This document shows, piece by piece, positions 42,585 to 54,252 of a DNA stretch of 64,000 nucleotides; positions within the stretch are counted from its first letter, which is position 1, and each line of letters opens with the position of its first letter. Both the position numbers and the translations under genes were made by a program. The stretch comes from Galeruca laticollis (Eukaryota; Arthropoda; Insecta; Coleoptera; Chrysomelidae). The notes beneath the pieces were generated by a model. That model saw only the letters and a list, made by a program, of their open reading frames with translations, did no database searches and was not told the origin of the DNA. The DNA is taken from NCBI GenBank assembly GCA_963921935.1, contig OY998179.1, forward strand, positions 21,759,114-21,823,113, read 5' to 3'.

Positions 42585-44312
42585 ATGTTACAGAGATAGA
42601 GACTCAATAAGAAGAGCAGGAACAGGAATATTCAGACTCCGATACACCTGTGATAAATGCTCTAGAAACCATTATGGAAGTTTCAGAACATGAAGTGGCA
42701 GATTCAATTACAATTTCAACCACAACTACGCGTGTTATAAGCAAGAACAAAATTCAACAGTATTTACATTGTAATTACCTGGCTGCCAAGGAGAGCATTG
42801 GGTGGTGAAAAAATATTATATATCAAACACATACAGTAAAAAAGATAGAAGCACCAGTTCATCCTATTGTTGATGTCAATTCACCATTATTATATTTTGC
42901 GAAGTATTTTCCAGATGAGATAGGTATATAATATAATGGCAGAAATGACCAATCCATATGCAGTTCAGTCGCAAATAAGGTTTGTCCCCACAACTCCTGA
43001 TGAAATGAAGACTCGTAGAAATTCACATAGTTATGGGAAACCTTCATTATCCACGAACACGATTTTATTGGAACAATAAATGACATGTTCCTATGGTATC
43101 AAATAGTATACTTTCAATAGATTTTCGATACTTAGACAAAATTTACACTTTGTCGATGTTGGAAGACCGAGCTCCAGATAACACTGATTGATTCTGGAAA
43201 GTCAGTGTTTAGAACAAAAACTATGTATTGATGAACAAATATACCCTTTCAAAAGAACTTTGAATGTGAAACAATACGTGAAGGGAAAGCCATCCTCTAG
43301 CACTCTGTGGTAGTATTGGTTTACTATACGATTTTATTTTATACCAGGGCTCAACAACAGAGTTAAATACAGAGCAACAAGAAGTGTTTGGACTCTGGGC
43401 AGCAATTGTAATGAAAGGATTACTGGTCCAAATTTTAAATTGTTTTACGATAATTATTTTTCGAATTATAACCTGTTCGAATGGTTCCAAAACAAAAATA
43501 TTTATGCGGCAAGCACTGTTAGAATCGACAGATTCAAAAGGCCTCCCTTTTCAGTAGACAAAGAGATGAAAGCTAAAGGTAGAGGATCATCAGAGGAGCT
43601 AATTAGTGGAGATGGACAAGTTATAATGACAAAGTGGTACGACAATAAACCAGTCCTCATGGAATCAAACTTTATTTCTGTTGGGAAAATGGATACCTGC
43701 AGAAGATGGAATAAAAAATATAGGGTGTATGTTGAAGTGACTAGACCTGAGATAATAAAGGAATATAACAAACACACGGGAGGAGTGAACAAACTGGACT
43801 TTTTAATTACAAAATATAGAGCTTTTATTATGTTTACGCATGCAATGGATATAGTGTGTACCAACTCGTTGCATGAATACCAGACTCAAGTCATACTTTT
43901 GGGCTTTCCAAGAAAAATGTTTTGGATCATATCCATTTTAGATAATTCATTACAGAGGCTCTAATACTGTCTCATAGAGCTCCACCTACAAAATGTGGAT
44001 GCCCACTAAATTCTCCAGTTTCATCACCGAGTAGTTCACCAACGCCATTAACATCACATAAGCGATAAAAAAAAATTGAAACATGAAGCCGCTCCAGCGA
44101 CTAATGTAAGAATGGATAATATGGAAGATTTACCACATTTTGACGACAAAGGATTTTCCGCAAGATGCAAAGATCCCCATTGCAATAGTCGAGCACATAT
44201 ATATTGTATAAAATGTAATGTCCATTTATGTATTAGTAAAAATAATTGTTTTTTAAACTACCACAGTAAATCAATAATTATATGTGACAAATATCATGTA
44301 TTTTGTATATAA
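42585..44312 (+). pseudogene. piggyBac-like transposase, decayed
   Basis: Pieces in different frames follow the piggyBac order. An acidic N terminus (about 42610-42720) is followed by VDVNSPLLYFAKYFPDEI (about 42873), MAEMTNPYAVQSQIRF (about 42936), a VMGNLHYPRTRFYWNN-type stretch (about 43030) and a GLLYDFILYQGSTTELN stretch (about 43320). The longest frame, 43440-43964, has DNYFSNYNLFEWFQNKNIYA, RFKRPPFSV, GRGSSEE, TKWYDNKPVLMESNFISVG and YNKHTGGVNKLDFLITKYR. A C-terminal Cys/His zinc domain sits at 44076-44312 (CKDPHC, YCIKCNVHLC, NCFLNYH). Many frameshifts and stops inactivate it. A candidate right terminus ending GAGAGGGTTAA is at about 44619-44629; no matching left terminus was found. 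Confidence 0.8.
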
Positions 44313-44329
44313 AAAAATTATGAACTACA

Positions 44330-44409
44330 GAACGATGAAAATAAAACAATTTAATTTGTTTAAATAAATGAAGTTTTAAACAAATTAAATTGTTTTATTT
44401 TCATCGTTC
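44330..44409. repeat. perfect palindrome, 35-bp arms and 10-bp loop
   Basis: The left arm starts GAACGATGAAAATAAAACAA and the right arm is its exact reverse complement ending TTTATTTTCATCGTTC. The loop is TAAATGAAGT. It lies 18 bp after the last piggyBac-like frame and contains AATAAA-type sequence on both strands. Confidence 0.95.
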
Positions 44410-44629
44410 AGTATGGATCTTCATCAAGTCAAAGCCTCATCTATTCAATTTTTATGAATTACAACCTTTAGGTCACAGCGTACACTGTAGTGCACATCTT
44501 TTTTTTCAAAAAGTATTAAAAACACGACTTTGCGAACGACGTCAAAAATTTTAGAAAAAAAATTGAAAATCCTTATGCAAAGTTGCAAAATTTTACTACT
44601 AGAAATAAAAAGTCATGACTGAGAGGGTT

Positions 44630-46189
44630 AACTGCAATATCTTTTTATATAAAATGTGAACCTAACCTATATATTCTATTGATGATTAAGGTAGCCCCAA
44701 TGTTTTTATTCGAAGTAGAAGCTGTTGGTTCCCATATCTATAGCAGATATAGTTTTCCTGGTTTTCTATATCATTGCACAGTTATACTGATCTTAATTGG
44801 AAAAATGATATCCAGGATATCCCCATAGGGCTAATAATATCTAAGCTTTAATATTTGTAATATCATATCTTCTTTTTTCTATTAACATATATTAGGTCAA
44901 TCACAAGATAGGTCACTTCTTGGACTAGCCAAAAATAATTAAACATCGGGTAGGCATCAAATGAAATGTAACTTCTGTCATTCTGACGATGATATTTATG
45001 TAATATCGAAACACTGGTCAATTTTTTTAGAATTTTTAACATTTTTCAATAAACTGTGGAGTTAACTAGAAACAGTAAGTTTCATTTAAAACACTAATTT
45101 CATCTAGACTATTATGCATATTATAACCACTGAAACAACGTCTTTAACTCTAATTAATATTTCTCAAAGTACATAAAACAGTTTTTTCAGTAGTTTAAAA
45201 GTGAATGGGTGGTACCTCCTTAGATTCAAGGCTGTAGTAAATGTTCAAATTTATTAGATTGTAATTTCTGTCTGTCTGTGTAGAGCAAAATCAAATTTAA
45301 CCTGAACCAGAGTGAAGTTAGAATGTACGTTGTTGATATAAACTATATATATCAACATTCATATTCCGGCCCTTGGTAGGTTATGTTCAACAGATGACTT
45401 CTGTGCGTAAGTTGTAGACTTTGTTTTACAAATTTTCTGACAAATTCATAAAAATATTTGTTTGAACTTAGCAGTGTTTTCCAAAAGGTTCATTTGAAAC
45501 AATAGAAAAAAAAAAAGGTGAAATATTCTATTGTTCTAAATTTAAAATAAGTAGTCGTGAACTGTCAAATAAAGTAAATATTAGATTAAGATGAAATCTA
45601 CCTTGGCCCAATTGATACACAACCTTAACCAAGTGACATGCATCATCTCAGAGGCAGAGTGACATAATGGCGGTAGTCAGGACCGGGACAAGGACTGTAT
45701 AACCGATAAATATGCGGGCCCATTAATATGTGGAATTGTGTAAATATTCTCGATAAAAAGTAATATTTTGATATTGATTTATGGTTTTGAGAACAAAATT
45801 TAATTAATCATTAATATCGGATATAACTTGTTCGTTAGAAGGGGGATGATAATACCGAACCTGAAATTAAGTGTATTTGTTGAGGGAGTAGTAGTAGGTA
45901 GTACCAATAATATAGAGAAATATCGAACAAAAAAACTGTCACTGCTAATAGTTTTCTGCTACAAATAGTACAAAAGGTTTTTGGCGGCTTGACATGTCCG
46001 TGAGTGATACGTGCATTCAAAGGCGGTCTAGATATGGTAGTGACTTTGCTTTGCCCTGGCTAGCCATCAACATACTCAACTCAACTCAACATCGCCAAAG
46101 TAGAGGAAATTATGCCGGAAATTCGTCATTTGAATGTGAAATTTATAAACACTGCAGGCTATTATTAAAAAGTAAGCGAAAACTCAGTT
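44630..46189. other. AT-rich non-coding DNA
   Basis: No supported genes. Short frames at 45835-46020 and 45994-46191 overlap on opposite strands and show no family features. Confidence 0.5.
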
Positions 46190-46350
46190 GAACAGCAATC
46201 ATATTCTCCTGATATGGTTCCCACTGACTATTTTATATATTTCGAGGCACCCATTTTCAGTCAATAGAACTGAATTAATGTTGAGTAGATTCATCAAAAA
46301 GCGCTTTGAAAATATTTTGGTGAATGGATTTTTTGTGGCCGTAAGGGAAT
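46190..46350 (+). pseudogene. mariner-like transposase scrap
   Basis: The plus strand reads SYSPDMVPTDYFIYFEAP, close to the mariner motif around the last catalytic Asp (YSPDL-A-P-x-D). In a shifted frame, IKKRFENILVNGFFV resembles the downstream helix. The remainder of the transposase is unrecognisable. Confidence 0.45.
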
Positions 46351-46703
46351 AAATGAATTTGGATAATAATATACATATTTTCTGTTACATTGACTAATTT
46401 CTGGTACCTTTTTTATTCTGCAATAGGAAAGTCAATAAGATAATGCAGTGAATGAAGGTCTATGCTCAGAATGTTCAAGAGTATACCCGACTCGACTCCT
46501 TTTAATTTCAAAAAGGTAGATATGGCTTTGTATCAATATGAGTATACTATTTACTATACTTAATAATAAACTCGAACCTTACATAGAGTGATCATGTTTG
46601 TCATATGTGTAAACGCGCGAACTCCACATTGTTACAAATACAGAAAACTTTCTCTAAAGCAGCTCTACAGGGCTCCGCAGAACACACTTAAAGAATGGCT
46701 GCT

Positions 46704-46950
46704 CTAAAGCTTCTTACGAAACTTATTGCAAACACTACAGGTGCTTTGTCCGACTATACTTGAACACACCGGGCCTTCGTGGTATCCATATTTAGTGGTG
46801 ACTGTTTTCTCCTGTTCCGAATTTTGTAATTCAACTTCGGCGACCTTCAAGCGACTTTCCTCCTCAATGACCGTCTCCGTGGACACTCCTTCATGCTGAA
46901 GAAAGATCCTTTCAGAACACGTAACACGCAAAACTTTCTGAGTAACAGAA
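46704..46950 (-). CDS. hypothetical minus-strand ORF fragment
   Basis: The frame contains RLKVAEVELQNSEQEKTVTT and YGYHEGPVCSSIVGQSTCSV and ends in a C-x2-C (CSVCNKFRKKL). Its first residues are antisense to the neighbouring Dong relic, so the true segment begins at about KDSVTQKVLRVTC. The charged and Cys-bearing composition suggests a genuine protein fragment, but I do not recognise the family. A transposon-derived origin is plausible. Confidence 0.3.
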
Positions 46951-48235
46951 TCTTTGATATTTGGAATGGTGGAACCATCTCTCACATGCAAAACGATGAA
47001 ACATACAAATATCTAGGCTTAACCCAAACGCAGGGTATATAATACGTAGAAGTGAAGCAGCAGCTGAAAGAAAAGCTAAAAAAACGCACCAGAAACATTT
47101 AAAAAACAAAACTTTCAGCATAAAACATAACAGCAGCAATAAATGCCTACGCAATTCCTGTATATAACTTTGGAGTGGTGAGTTGGACTGTAGCTGAGCT
47201 AGATGACTTAAACAATTAGAACCTGCTTTACTAAACATAGAAAACATCATCCTAAGGCATGTAAGGAAAGGTTCCATATACCGCGAAACCAAGGGGAGGG
47301 GGGTATTGTGGACATGCGAACCAAACATAAAAAGCAAATCGAACTTATGCGAAAATATTTTTACGATCAGGCAATACACTCTCCTATCCACCAAGCAATC
47401 ATAAATTTTGAAAAAAAAACTAACACCGCTCAAACTAAACGACAAAGAACATGCATTGGACCCACAGTACTCCGTCCAAATAAGCTCGATGATATTAGCC
47501 TCGATAAATCTGCGACACTTGGATGGCTTAACAGAGGGAACGTCTTCCCAGAGACAGAAGTCTTCATCTGTGCTATTCAGGACCTGGTCATACCAACTCG
47601 TCCTTATCTGAAATACATCGTAAAGGAAAAAAAACATTACAACAACTCAATGTAGAATGTGCGGGGGAAAACATGAAAACATTGAACATCTAATTAGCGG
47701 ATGCACAACACTAGCCCCACGAGAATATACAGACCGTCACAACAACGTAGCCAAAATAATTCACACCGAACTTTGTCACAATCTAAAATTAATCAAAGAG
47801 AATGCCCCCTATTATAAATACACGCCACAAAATGTGTTAGAAAATGAACATTACTAAGTCTACTGGGACAGAGACGTTCAAACCGATAAAGAAGTTCAAC
47901 ACAATAGGCCAGACATTCTCATGTACAATAAAACAAACAAAGAAATCGTACTAATTGACATTGCTGTCCCAGCTCCAGCTGAAATCTCAAAAAAGGAGAC
48001 CGAAAAAATCGAAAAATAACAACCACTATGTGAAGATCTGAAGCAAAGCTGGCCACAAAAGTTAAAACTATCCCAATCATTATCGGAGCAACAGGGGAAA
48101 TACCAAAAGGATTGCAGACATATCTTGACAGCCTCGGAATAAAAAAAGAACTCTTGTTCTAACTCCAGAAAGCTGTCATCTTAAGCACCTGTAACATAAT
48201 GCAAAAAGTGTTAAATGAGAAATAGATAGCATTGT
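46935..48235 (+). pseudogene. Dong/R4-clade LINE relic, copy 1
   Basis: This is the 3' half of a single-ORF LINE with a restriction-like endonuclease, in many frames: ISHMQNDETYKYLGL near 46980, then ACKERFHIPRNQGEGGIVDM, KQIELMRKYFYDQA and VIPTRPYLKYIVKE at 47308-47655. A CCHC region follows (MCGGKHENIEHLISGC), with RHNNVAKIIH and the endonuclease core NRPDILMYNKTNKEIVLIDI. Stops are frequent. Dong/R4 elements use this PD-(D/E)xK-type enzyme to cut their target. It has no (AAT)n tail, unlike the copies to the right. Confidence 0.7.
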
Positions 48236-48857
48236 GAACCTTGCAACATAAAACTTGCCGGTTCAACAGTCAAAGATATCCGGTTTACGCGTATAGTAGT
48301 AGTATAGTATAGTTTATTGACGTTTAGTATACAAATATTACATATCGTCACAAATTATGAAGTTTTTTAGATATCGATATAATAATTAAAAACACTTATG
48401 TGAATTTCATAGTCCACTAAAATATCAGCATATAATAACACAATAATAATAAATAACATAAATATATAATACGTAAAAACAAAAATAAATATGAATGCAG
48501 ATGTTAATTAGTTCAACACAGTCCAAATACATAAATAGTCAAAGAGTCACAGATAACAGTCAAATATTACATTAAAAAATCAATAATTAAAAAAATATAT
48601 GAATATATATACAATGAAAAATCATCCGTTTGAGAACCGATATGTAAGTCAATGGTTACTGCAGAACGCAATAAAGTCATCCACACTATAAAAACAGTGT
48701 GCCAATAATAATTTCTTGATTAATTTCGAAAAACCAATTTTATTCAATCTTTTTATGCCAGTGCCCTTATAGTATTTTTGCAATGCATTAAATAAATTAT
48801 AATTCAGCCTGTTCTTCTGAGATAAACAAATTCTTGATCTCTGAGGCACAATAGATG

Positions 48858-49733
48858 AGGAAGGGATAAAAGCTCAACCATGCATCGAGCCACTGCGCAA
48901 ATGCTAAATCTTAGGTAACGATTTCAAATAATATAATAGTTTAGAGGTGTGATTTTACGAAAGTTGGTAATAAGATCATTTAAAATTGAATATTTCATTT
49001 AATTGTAGTCCGATTGTGTAGGTAGATCATAAACGTTTATTGTCAAATAATAAACAGATATCATTGATGTTTTTTTTTATTTGTATTGGAATATTTGAAT
49101 ACATAAAATTTTCTACCATGAAACAGTTTACAACACTCACTAATCAAGTACTACTTGACCGATTGCAATAGTATACCTACGATGTTTGGAAGTTTTCTCG
49201 ATGTTTTTTGGAATTCGTCAGTAGACATATTGCACGCAATACTTGTTTAAATTCATCAACCAGCAAGTAAATTCTATAAAAGACAAAGTATTTTGTTGCA
49301 GATGTTTTGAAAACTATTTAAAAAATTACTTACCTTCATTCGTTGAAAATTTCACAAACTCATGTTCTAAAACAAAGTTGTGCTTTTTTTTAAATGTTGT
49401 CTTAAATTTTTTATATTAATAAACGACACATTACATCCTTCCAAGCATTTGTGATAATAGGTATTTATTAAATTCAAAAAGCATGATATTATAGGTTCTT
49501 CCTCATGTTTTTGTCTCATATGCGCATTTAATGTTCTTTGGTAACTATACACTTTTTCACATAATAAGCACATATTACAGCCATCTTTAAACATTTCAAT
49601 AATTTAAAATTTCAAAAATGATAGAACTCTTAAAATGTCAATAACGTAGCCCCACATTACACTTATACAAGATATGAAAGTTTCACACGTTTGCTCACTA
49701 GGTTGATGCATGGTTGAGTTTTTATCCCTTGCT
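48858..49733 (-). mobile_element. 876-bp TIR transposon carrying a C2H2 zinc-finger exon
   Basis: The element is inserted within LINE coding sequence and flanked by a perfect 9-bp duplication, CAATAGATG (48849-48857 and 49734-49742). The termini are inverted repeats: AGGAAGGGATAAAAGCTCAA at the left, matched by the right end with two mismatches in the first 29 bp, and decaying similarity to about 46 bp. An 8-bp duplication is also possible if the outer C is counted in the element. Inside is a minus-strand reading frame with two C2H2-type fingers and a canonical splice donor. No catalytic domain is present. The superfamily is unclear; a 9-bp duplication fits Mutator-like elements. Confidence 0.8.
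49335..49594 (-). CDS. C2H2 zinc-finger exon inside the TIR element
   Basis: From the Met at 49594 the frame gives CLLCEKVYSYQRTLNAHMRQ followed by KH, a classical C-x2-C-x12-H-x4-H finger at about residues 8-30. A second Cys pair (CLEGC) and NLRQHLKK follow. The open frame stops at about residue 75, but a one-base shift within the A-run near 49390 supplies the second His of finger two. That shifted frame stays open to a GAAG|GTAAGT donor at about 49340. This suggests a genuine first coding exon whose remaining exons have been lost, leaving a DNA-binding fragment. It is probably the DNA-recognition part of the element's own transposase. Confidence 0.5.
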
Positions 49734-50190
49734 CAATAGATGTCGCATTCCTAGTGTCATATCCATGTACGTCCGAGTGAAGTAATAACAGATCGATATT
49801 GCTATGAATACTCCTCAGACACTCGTAGACATATACACAAGGAAACGGAAGTATTTGTAATTTTTTGAAATGTTTTTGGCATGGATCACCATATTCGGCG
49901 TTTACGATTACACGTACAGCCATTTTCTGGAGTGAGAAGACTCTCGCAACATTAGTGGCACTGCCCCACAGTACAACACCGTAGTTAAGGTGACTATGTA
50001 CAAGGGCGAAATAGACTGTTCTTAAAACCTGGTGACTAAGATAGTTCCTCATTTGCTTTAAGGCAAATATTTGGGAAGCGAGCCTTGAACATAAGCCCTC
50101 TATGTGAGCCACCCAATCCAATCGCGAGTCGAGAGTTATCCCAAGTAAGCTGACAGGCTCCGAAATTGTTTTGAGCTAAGTCAATACTTA

Positions 50191-50206
50191 CAATAATAAT
50201 AATAAC

Positions 50207-50237
<31 letters not shown>
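50191..50237. repeat. (AAT)n tract
   Basis: Trinucleotide run that precedes Dong copy 2. Confidence 0.9.
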
Positions 50238-50238
<1 letters not shown>

Positions 50239-50535
50239 CTAAGCAAATACGCCGAGCTAAGAACCGAAATAAAAGAATTGTGGAATCTTAAAGAAGTCAA
50301 GATCATTCCAGTTGTTTTATCCTATATGGGGCTAATTCCCAAGAAACTAAGTACTTCCCTCAAAGACATTAATATTCCTGAGTCAACCTACCGATTAATG
50401 CAAAAATCTGTAATCCTGGATGCGACAAACATTGTTAGGTCATTTCTAGAATAGTGACACCCAACGAAAGTCTTGCTGTTGAGGCCGACTGTCGTTGAAA
50501 CACGCCGGGTGTAAATCCGGTGACACAAAAAGGAA

Positions 50536-50566
<31 letters not shown>

Positions 50567-50579
50567 GTAATAATAATAA
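50238..50579 (+). pseudogene. Dong/R4-clade LINE 3' end, copy 2, with (AAT)n tail
   Basis: The plus strand reads KYAELRTEIKELWNLKEVKI, IPVVLSYMGLIPKKLSTSLK and MQKSVILDATNIVRSFLE followed by a stop at about 50453. This aligns with the C terminus of the full-length copy at 63400-63596. A 3' UTR with CCGGTGACACAAAAAGG leads into (AAT)n at 50536-50579. The element is 5'-truncated to about 300 bp and starts directly in the preceding (AAT)n. Confidence 0.75.
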
Positions 50580-53467
50580 CCAATGCTGTGATAAGTGCTG
50601 CCAAAGCCAACCAAATCTCATCGACCAGTTCCTTGGTGGAACGACGACATCAAAGAGGCAATATCAAAAAGGAAAAAAGCGTACAACAAATTCAACAAAC
50701 ATCCAACTCTTGACAACCTGATTATTTTCAAAAAAGCTAGAGCCTTTGCAAGAAGGCTCATCACCCAATCAAAAAAGGCCTCGTGGGAAGAATACATATC
50801 GTCAATAACACCTGAGATCGGACTTGGAGATATTTGTAGAAACATCAGAATAATCGCCGGCAAAAGCACTTTCGATATTCCAGAAGCTATCACATGCGAT
50901 GATAGAATGATAACAGACCCAGTTGAGATCTGCGAAACATTCGCCGATCATTTCGCTCAGATAAGTAAATCAAGCAATTATGACCCCCAATTTTTGAATA
51001 CGAAAACACATGAGGAAAATAGTGCTCTTAATTTCAATATGCAACTCAGTCTCAACTACAATTGTAATATAACAATAGACGAGCTAAAGTTTGCCCTCGA
51101 AAACAGCTCGGAAGCTGCGGCAGGCCAGGACAATATATTATATTGCATGCTCCAAAACTTACCTGTGCAAGAGAAACATAAACTCTTAAAGTTGTTCAAT
51201 TCAATGGAAAACTGCCACAGTCATTCCAGTGTTGAAACAAGAAAAATCCTCTTTAGATTCAAACAACTTCCGCCCGATTTCACTAACAAGCTGCATGGGA
51301 AAAGTTTTTGAGAAGATCGTTAATAATAGACTCACCTGGTGGATGGAATCTAACTACCTTTTATCAGAATCGCAAGTCGGATGTCGGAACAAACACTCTA
51401 CAACCGACGCTCTAGTTTACCTAGAGAATGAAATTCAAACCGCTTTCCTTAATAGAGAACATTTGGTAGTAGTTAGTTTTGACCTTCAGAAAGCATATGA
51501 CAGAACATGGCGATATTCTATCATGAAACAACTACACCTCTGGGGTCTGAGAGGTAAAATGCCGAATCTTTTACAAAATTTTTTAGATGATCGGTCTTTC
51601 CTTGTCCGTTTAGGATCCATAGAGTCACCCATTAAAATACTCGAAAATGGAATACCACAAGGCTCAGTTCTCAGCGTATCTCTTTTTGCAGTTGCCATAA
51701 ATTTCCTCCTTGCATGGAAAGAAACCCATGTTGAGAAAATCCTCTATGTAGACGGCCTGATTGTCCTCTCCAGACACAAATATATGGACGTTATAAACGA
51801 AAATCTTAATAATGAAATCGACTCTTTGGCCCAGTCATCGAAACAACGGGGTCTTCTATTCTCAAGGGATAAAACCAATTATGTCCACATCTGTAGGCTA
51901 AGATTAGAACATCCAGAACCTGAACTTAACATATATGGACACTAAATCAACGCCAAAGACTGTATCAAATTCCTGGGCATTGTTTTTGATAAGAAACTCC
52001 ACTGGAAAGAACATATCAATCAATTAGTGGCAAAATGCCAGAGAGCCTTGAACATTATCCGATGTATGGCAAATATAAGATGGGGAGCAGACAGGGAGAT
52101 CCTGTTGAACCTCTACAGGTCACTCATACAGAGTCGACTAGACTACGGAGCGATCGCATACAATTCCTGTGGACCTTCGAGACAATCAATTAAATAGTCT
52201 TCAACTATCAGCTCTAAGACTAAGTACAGGGGCTTTCCGAACTAGCCCTCTAACTGCAGTTCTATGCGATACTTCCATCCTGCCCTTAGATCTGAGAAGA
52301 GATTTCCAAACTATCACCTACGCATCCCAAATTATATCCCGTCCAACACATATTAACCATGCACTTTTTTTAGCCGATAATGAATTCTCCAACAGACCTA
52401 CAGTAACCAGACCAGCAAGAATTCGCTTCCATGAAGCATGCGAGAAATACTCAATTGATATATACACAATAATGAGCGAAAACATTCCTGCAGCTCCTCC
52501 TTGGCAACTCACCAATCCACAGATAAACATCAGCCTATCCTTGTGGAAAAGGGATGAGACATCAGCCTCATCCTTCAGAGCTCTGTTCAGAACCGAATTA
52601 GACCTTTACCAAAACAGCCTTACCATTTATACGAATGGATCAAAAACCAGAAACGGAATAGGTGCAGCAATGGTAATAGAGGAAAATGAATATCGTTGGA
52701 CCTTGAACCCTTACTGCACAATTTTCACCGCGGAACTGTATGCTATATGGCGAGCTCTTCTATTCTCCTCCTTTTCCTACTCAAAATCCTGTGTTATTTG
52801 CTCAGACTCTTTGAGTGCCATCCAATCACTAGAAAACAAATTTACAAAATCCCCTTATAGCTTAAGAATATTGGAGCTAGTTTCCCACTTGTCGTCAGTA
52901 GGAAAGAAATGTACTCTCTTATGGACCCCCGGTCACTGTAACATTCGCGGCAATGAGAAGGCGGACATGGCAGCAAAACATGCAACTCTCTCCCCAGTAG
53001 ATGATGGCATCCCTGTCCCATATCAGGACATTCTTACAGCTATTAAAGAAATAATTAACTAATCATGGCAAGATCGATGGTCGGAGCAAAACACCCAGTT
53101 GAATCCCGTAAAACCGGAAATAAAAAAATGGACTTATCCAATATCCTTGAATAGAAGCCGCCTGAGAATCGGACACTCGAGGCTCACACATGCCTATCTC
53201 TTAGCCGGAGTCCATCGACCCCAGTGCGATCATTGCAATACCAGACTAACTATTGATCATATCTTCTTATGCCCAACTTATTCTCAGCTGAGACATCGGA
53301 ATAGAATACGCTATAACTAATATATTCAGTAATGAAGAAAATATCAAAAAAGCTCTTTCATACCTGGGCCACTTGAACTATAACAATATTTAAATGTATA
53401 TCGGCAGCTAAATGATCCTCGCAATCGAAAGCTGCTAAATAAAATAATAATAATAATAATAATAATA
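50580..53467 (+). pseudogene. I-clade LINE (RT and RNase H), 5'-truncated, catalytic residues lost
   Basis: From 50595 the frames cover the region before RT (HRPVPWWNDDIKEAISKRKK) and the RT itself: NFRPISLTSCMGKVFEKIV, SQVGCRNKHSTTDALVY, VVVSFDLQKAYDRTW and NGIPQGSVL. The catalytic box reads ILYVDGLIVL, with Gly in place of the second Asp. A stop at 51943 and shifts precede the RNase H domain in 52169-53062: IYTNGSKTRNGIGAAM with Asn for the first Asp, then FTAELYAIWRAL, CSDSLSAIQSL and WTPGHCNIRGNEKADMAAK. The C-terminal knuckle (CDHCNTRLTIDHIFLC) is at 53099-53320. The 3' end is a (TAA)n tail, as in I elements. The RNase H domain and the tail define the clade. About ten codons are missing near 51213. 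Confidence 0.82.
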
Positions 53468-53959
53468 TAGAAGCTACACACAATATTCAAGTACATAGTC
53501 TACAAACGTACTTCAATAACAAGGAAGCACACTCACAACTGCACGTTGCTATCAAGCAAGCAGACAAAAAATACACACCACTGAGTACGCATACCCAATT
53601 ACAATATACAGACAAGAAAACATTCATGAGAAATCTATCACAGACGTGGGAAGGTAAAAAACTACACAGCAGATATAAACATGATCTCAGTAGGTAACAC
53701 CAACTATCGACTAAATGGCTTGAAATAGGAGAACTATATACAGAAACAGAAGGATTCATGTGTGCTATACAGGATCAGGTAATAGCTACAAAGAATTATC
53801 AAAAGTATATAACGAACATGAACATAGAGGATGACAAATGTAGAATATGTAAAGCAACGTCAGAAACAATTCAACACATAACATCAGGATGCTCCGGTCT
53901 AGTTCAAACAGAGTATTTAAATAGACACAATCTTACAGCAAAAATCTTACACAAACATC
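53468..53959 (+). pseudogene. Dong/R4-clade LINE, copy 3, part before the copia insertion
   Basis: The plus strand gives EAHSQLHVAIKQADKKYTPL, a stop-interrupted stretch, then TEGFMCAIQDQVIATKNYQK. The zinc knuckle follows (CRICKATSETIQHITSGC, C-x2-C-x9-H-x4-C), then YLNRHNLTAKILHKH. It begins at the (TAA)n tail of the I-type LINE and is cut by copia at the ACATC target. It continues at 58551. Confidence 0.75.
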
Positions 53960-54147
53960 TGTTGTGAATATGCACTAAAATAGTTTATGTCTATGGTTCT
54001 ACTTATGTTAGTAAATCTGTTAAAAAAGAAGAATTGACATGTATGTAAAAATGATGGCGATTTAGCAAGTCGAGTTATTTATGGTTTAAGAAAGGAATAT
54101 ATAATAAAAGATATACAGAAGGTGTTGGTTTTAATTTCAAAACATCA
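53960..54147 (+). repeat. 5' LTR of copia
   Basis: 188 bp, TGTTGTGAAT...AAAACATCA. The only difference from the 3' LTR is T versus A near base 17. Confidence 0.92.
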
Positions 54148-54162
54148 GGTTATGGGCCCAGG
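54148..54162 (+). promoter_or_regulatory. copia primer binding site
   Basis: GGTTATGGGCCCAGG immediately follows the LTR and matches the initiator Met tRNA type primer site of copia. Confidence 0.75.
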
Positions 54163-54252
54163 TACCAGGAAACTGTGCAGTACGTTGAAAATTTAATGAA
54201 TACAAGCTAAAAAAGTGATACACAGAAAAGCCGGGAAAAGGCACGTGGAAAG

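Larger units (their letters stand above)
48296..50183 (-). pseudogene. Jockey/CR1-like LINE, C-terminal part, interrupted by a TIR element
   Basis: The minus strand reads SLLGITLDSRLDWVAHIEGL, LVHSHLNYGVVLWGSATNVA and DVHGYDTRNATS at 50183-49743. After the 876-bp insertion it resumes seamlessly at 48857 with IVPQRSRICLSQKNRLNYN, KYYKGTGIKRLNKIGFSKL and FYSVDDFIAFCSNH to a stop at 48649. A 3' UTR follows down to an (ACTAT)-type tail at about 48296. It is the same family as the LINE at 12190-13921. The catalytic RT palm is missing through 5' truncation. Confidence 0.75.

Noticed and set aside
46912..47637. 241-codon minus-strand ORF
   Set aside because: It is antisense to the Dong relic, which shows family motifs on the plus strand.
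49663..50121. Single 152-codon ORF taken as one protein
   Set aside because: Its last 25 or so residues are encoded by the TIR element, not the LINE; the 9-bp duplication marks the border.
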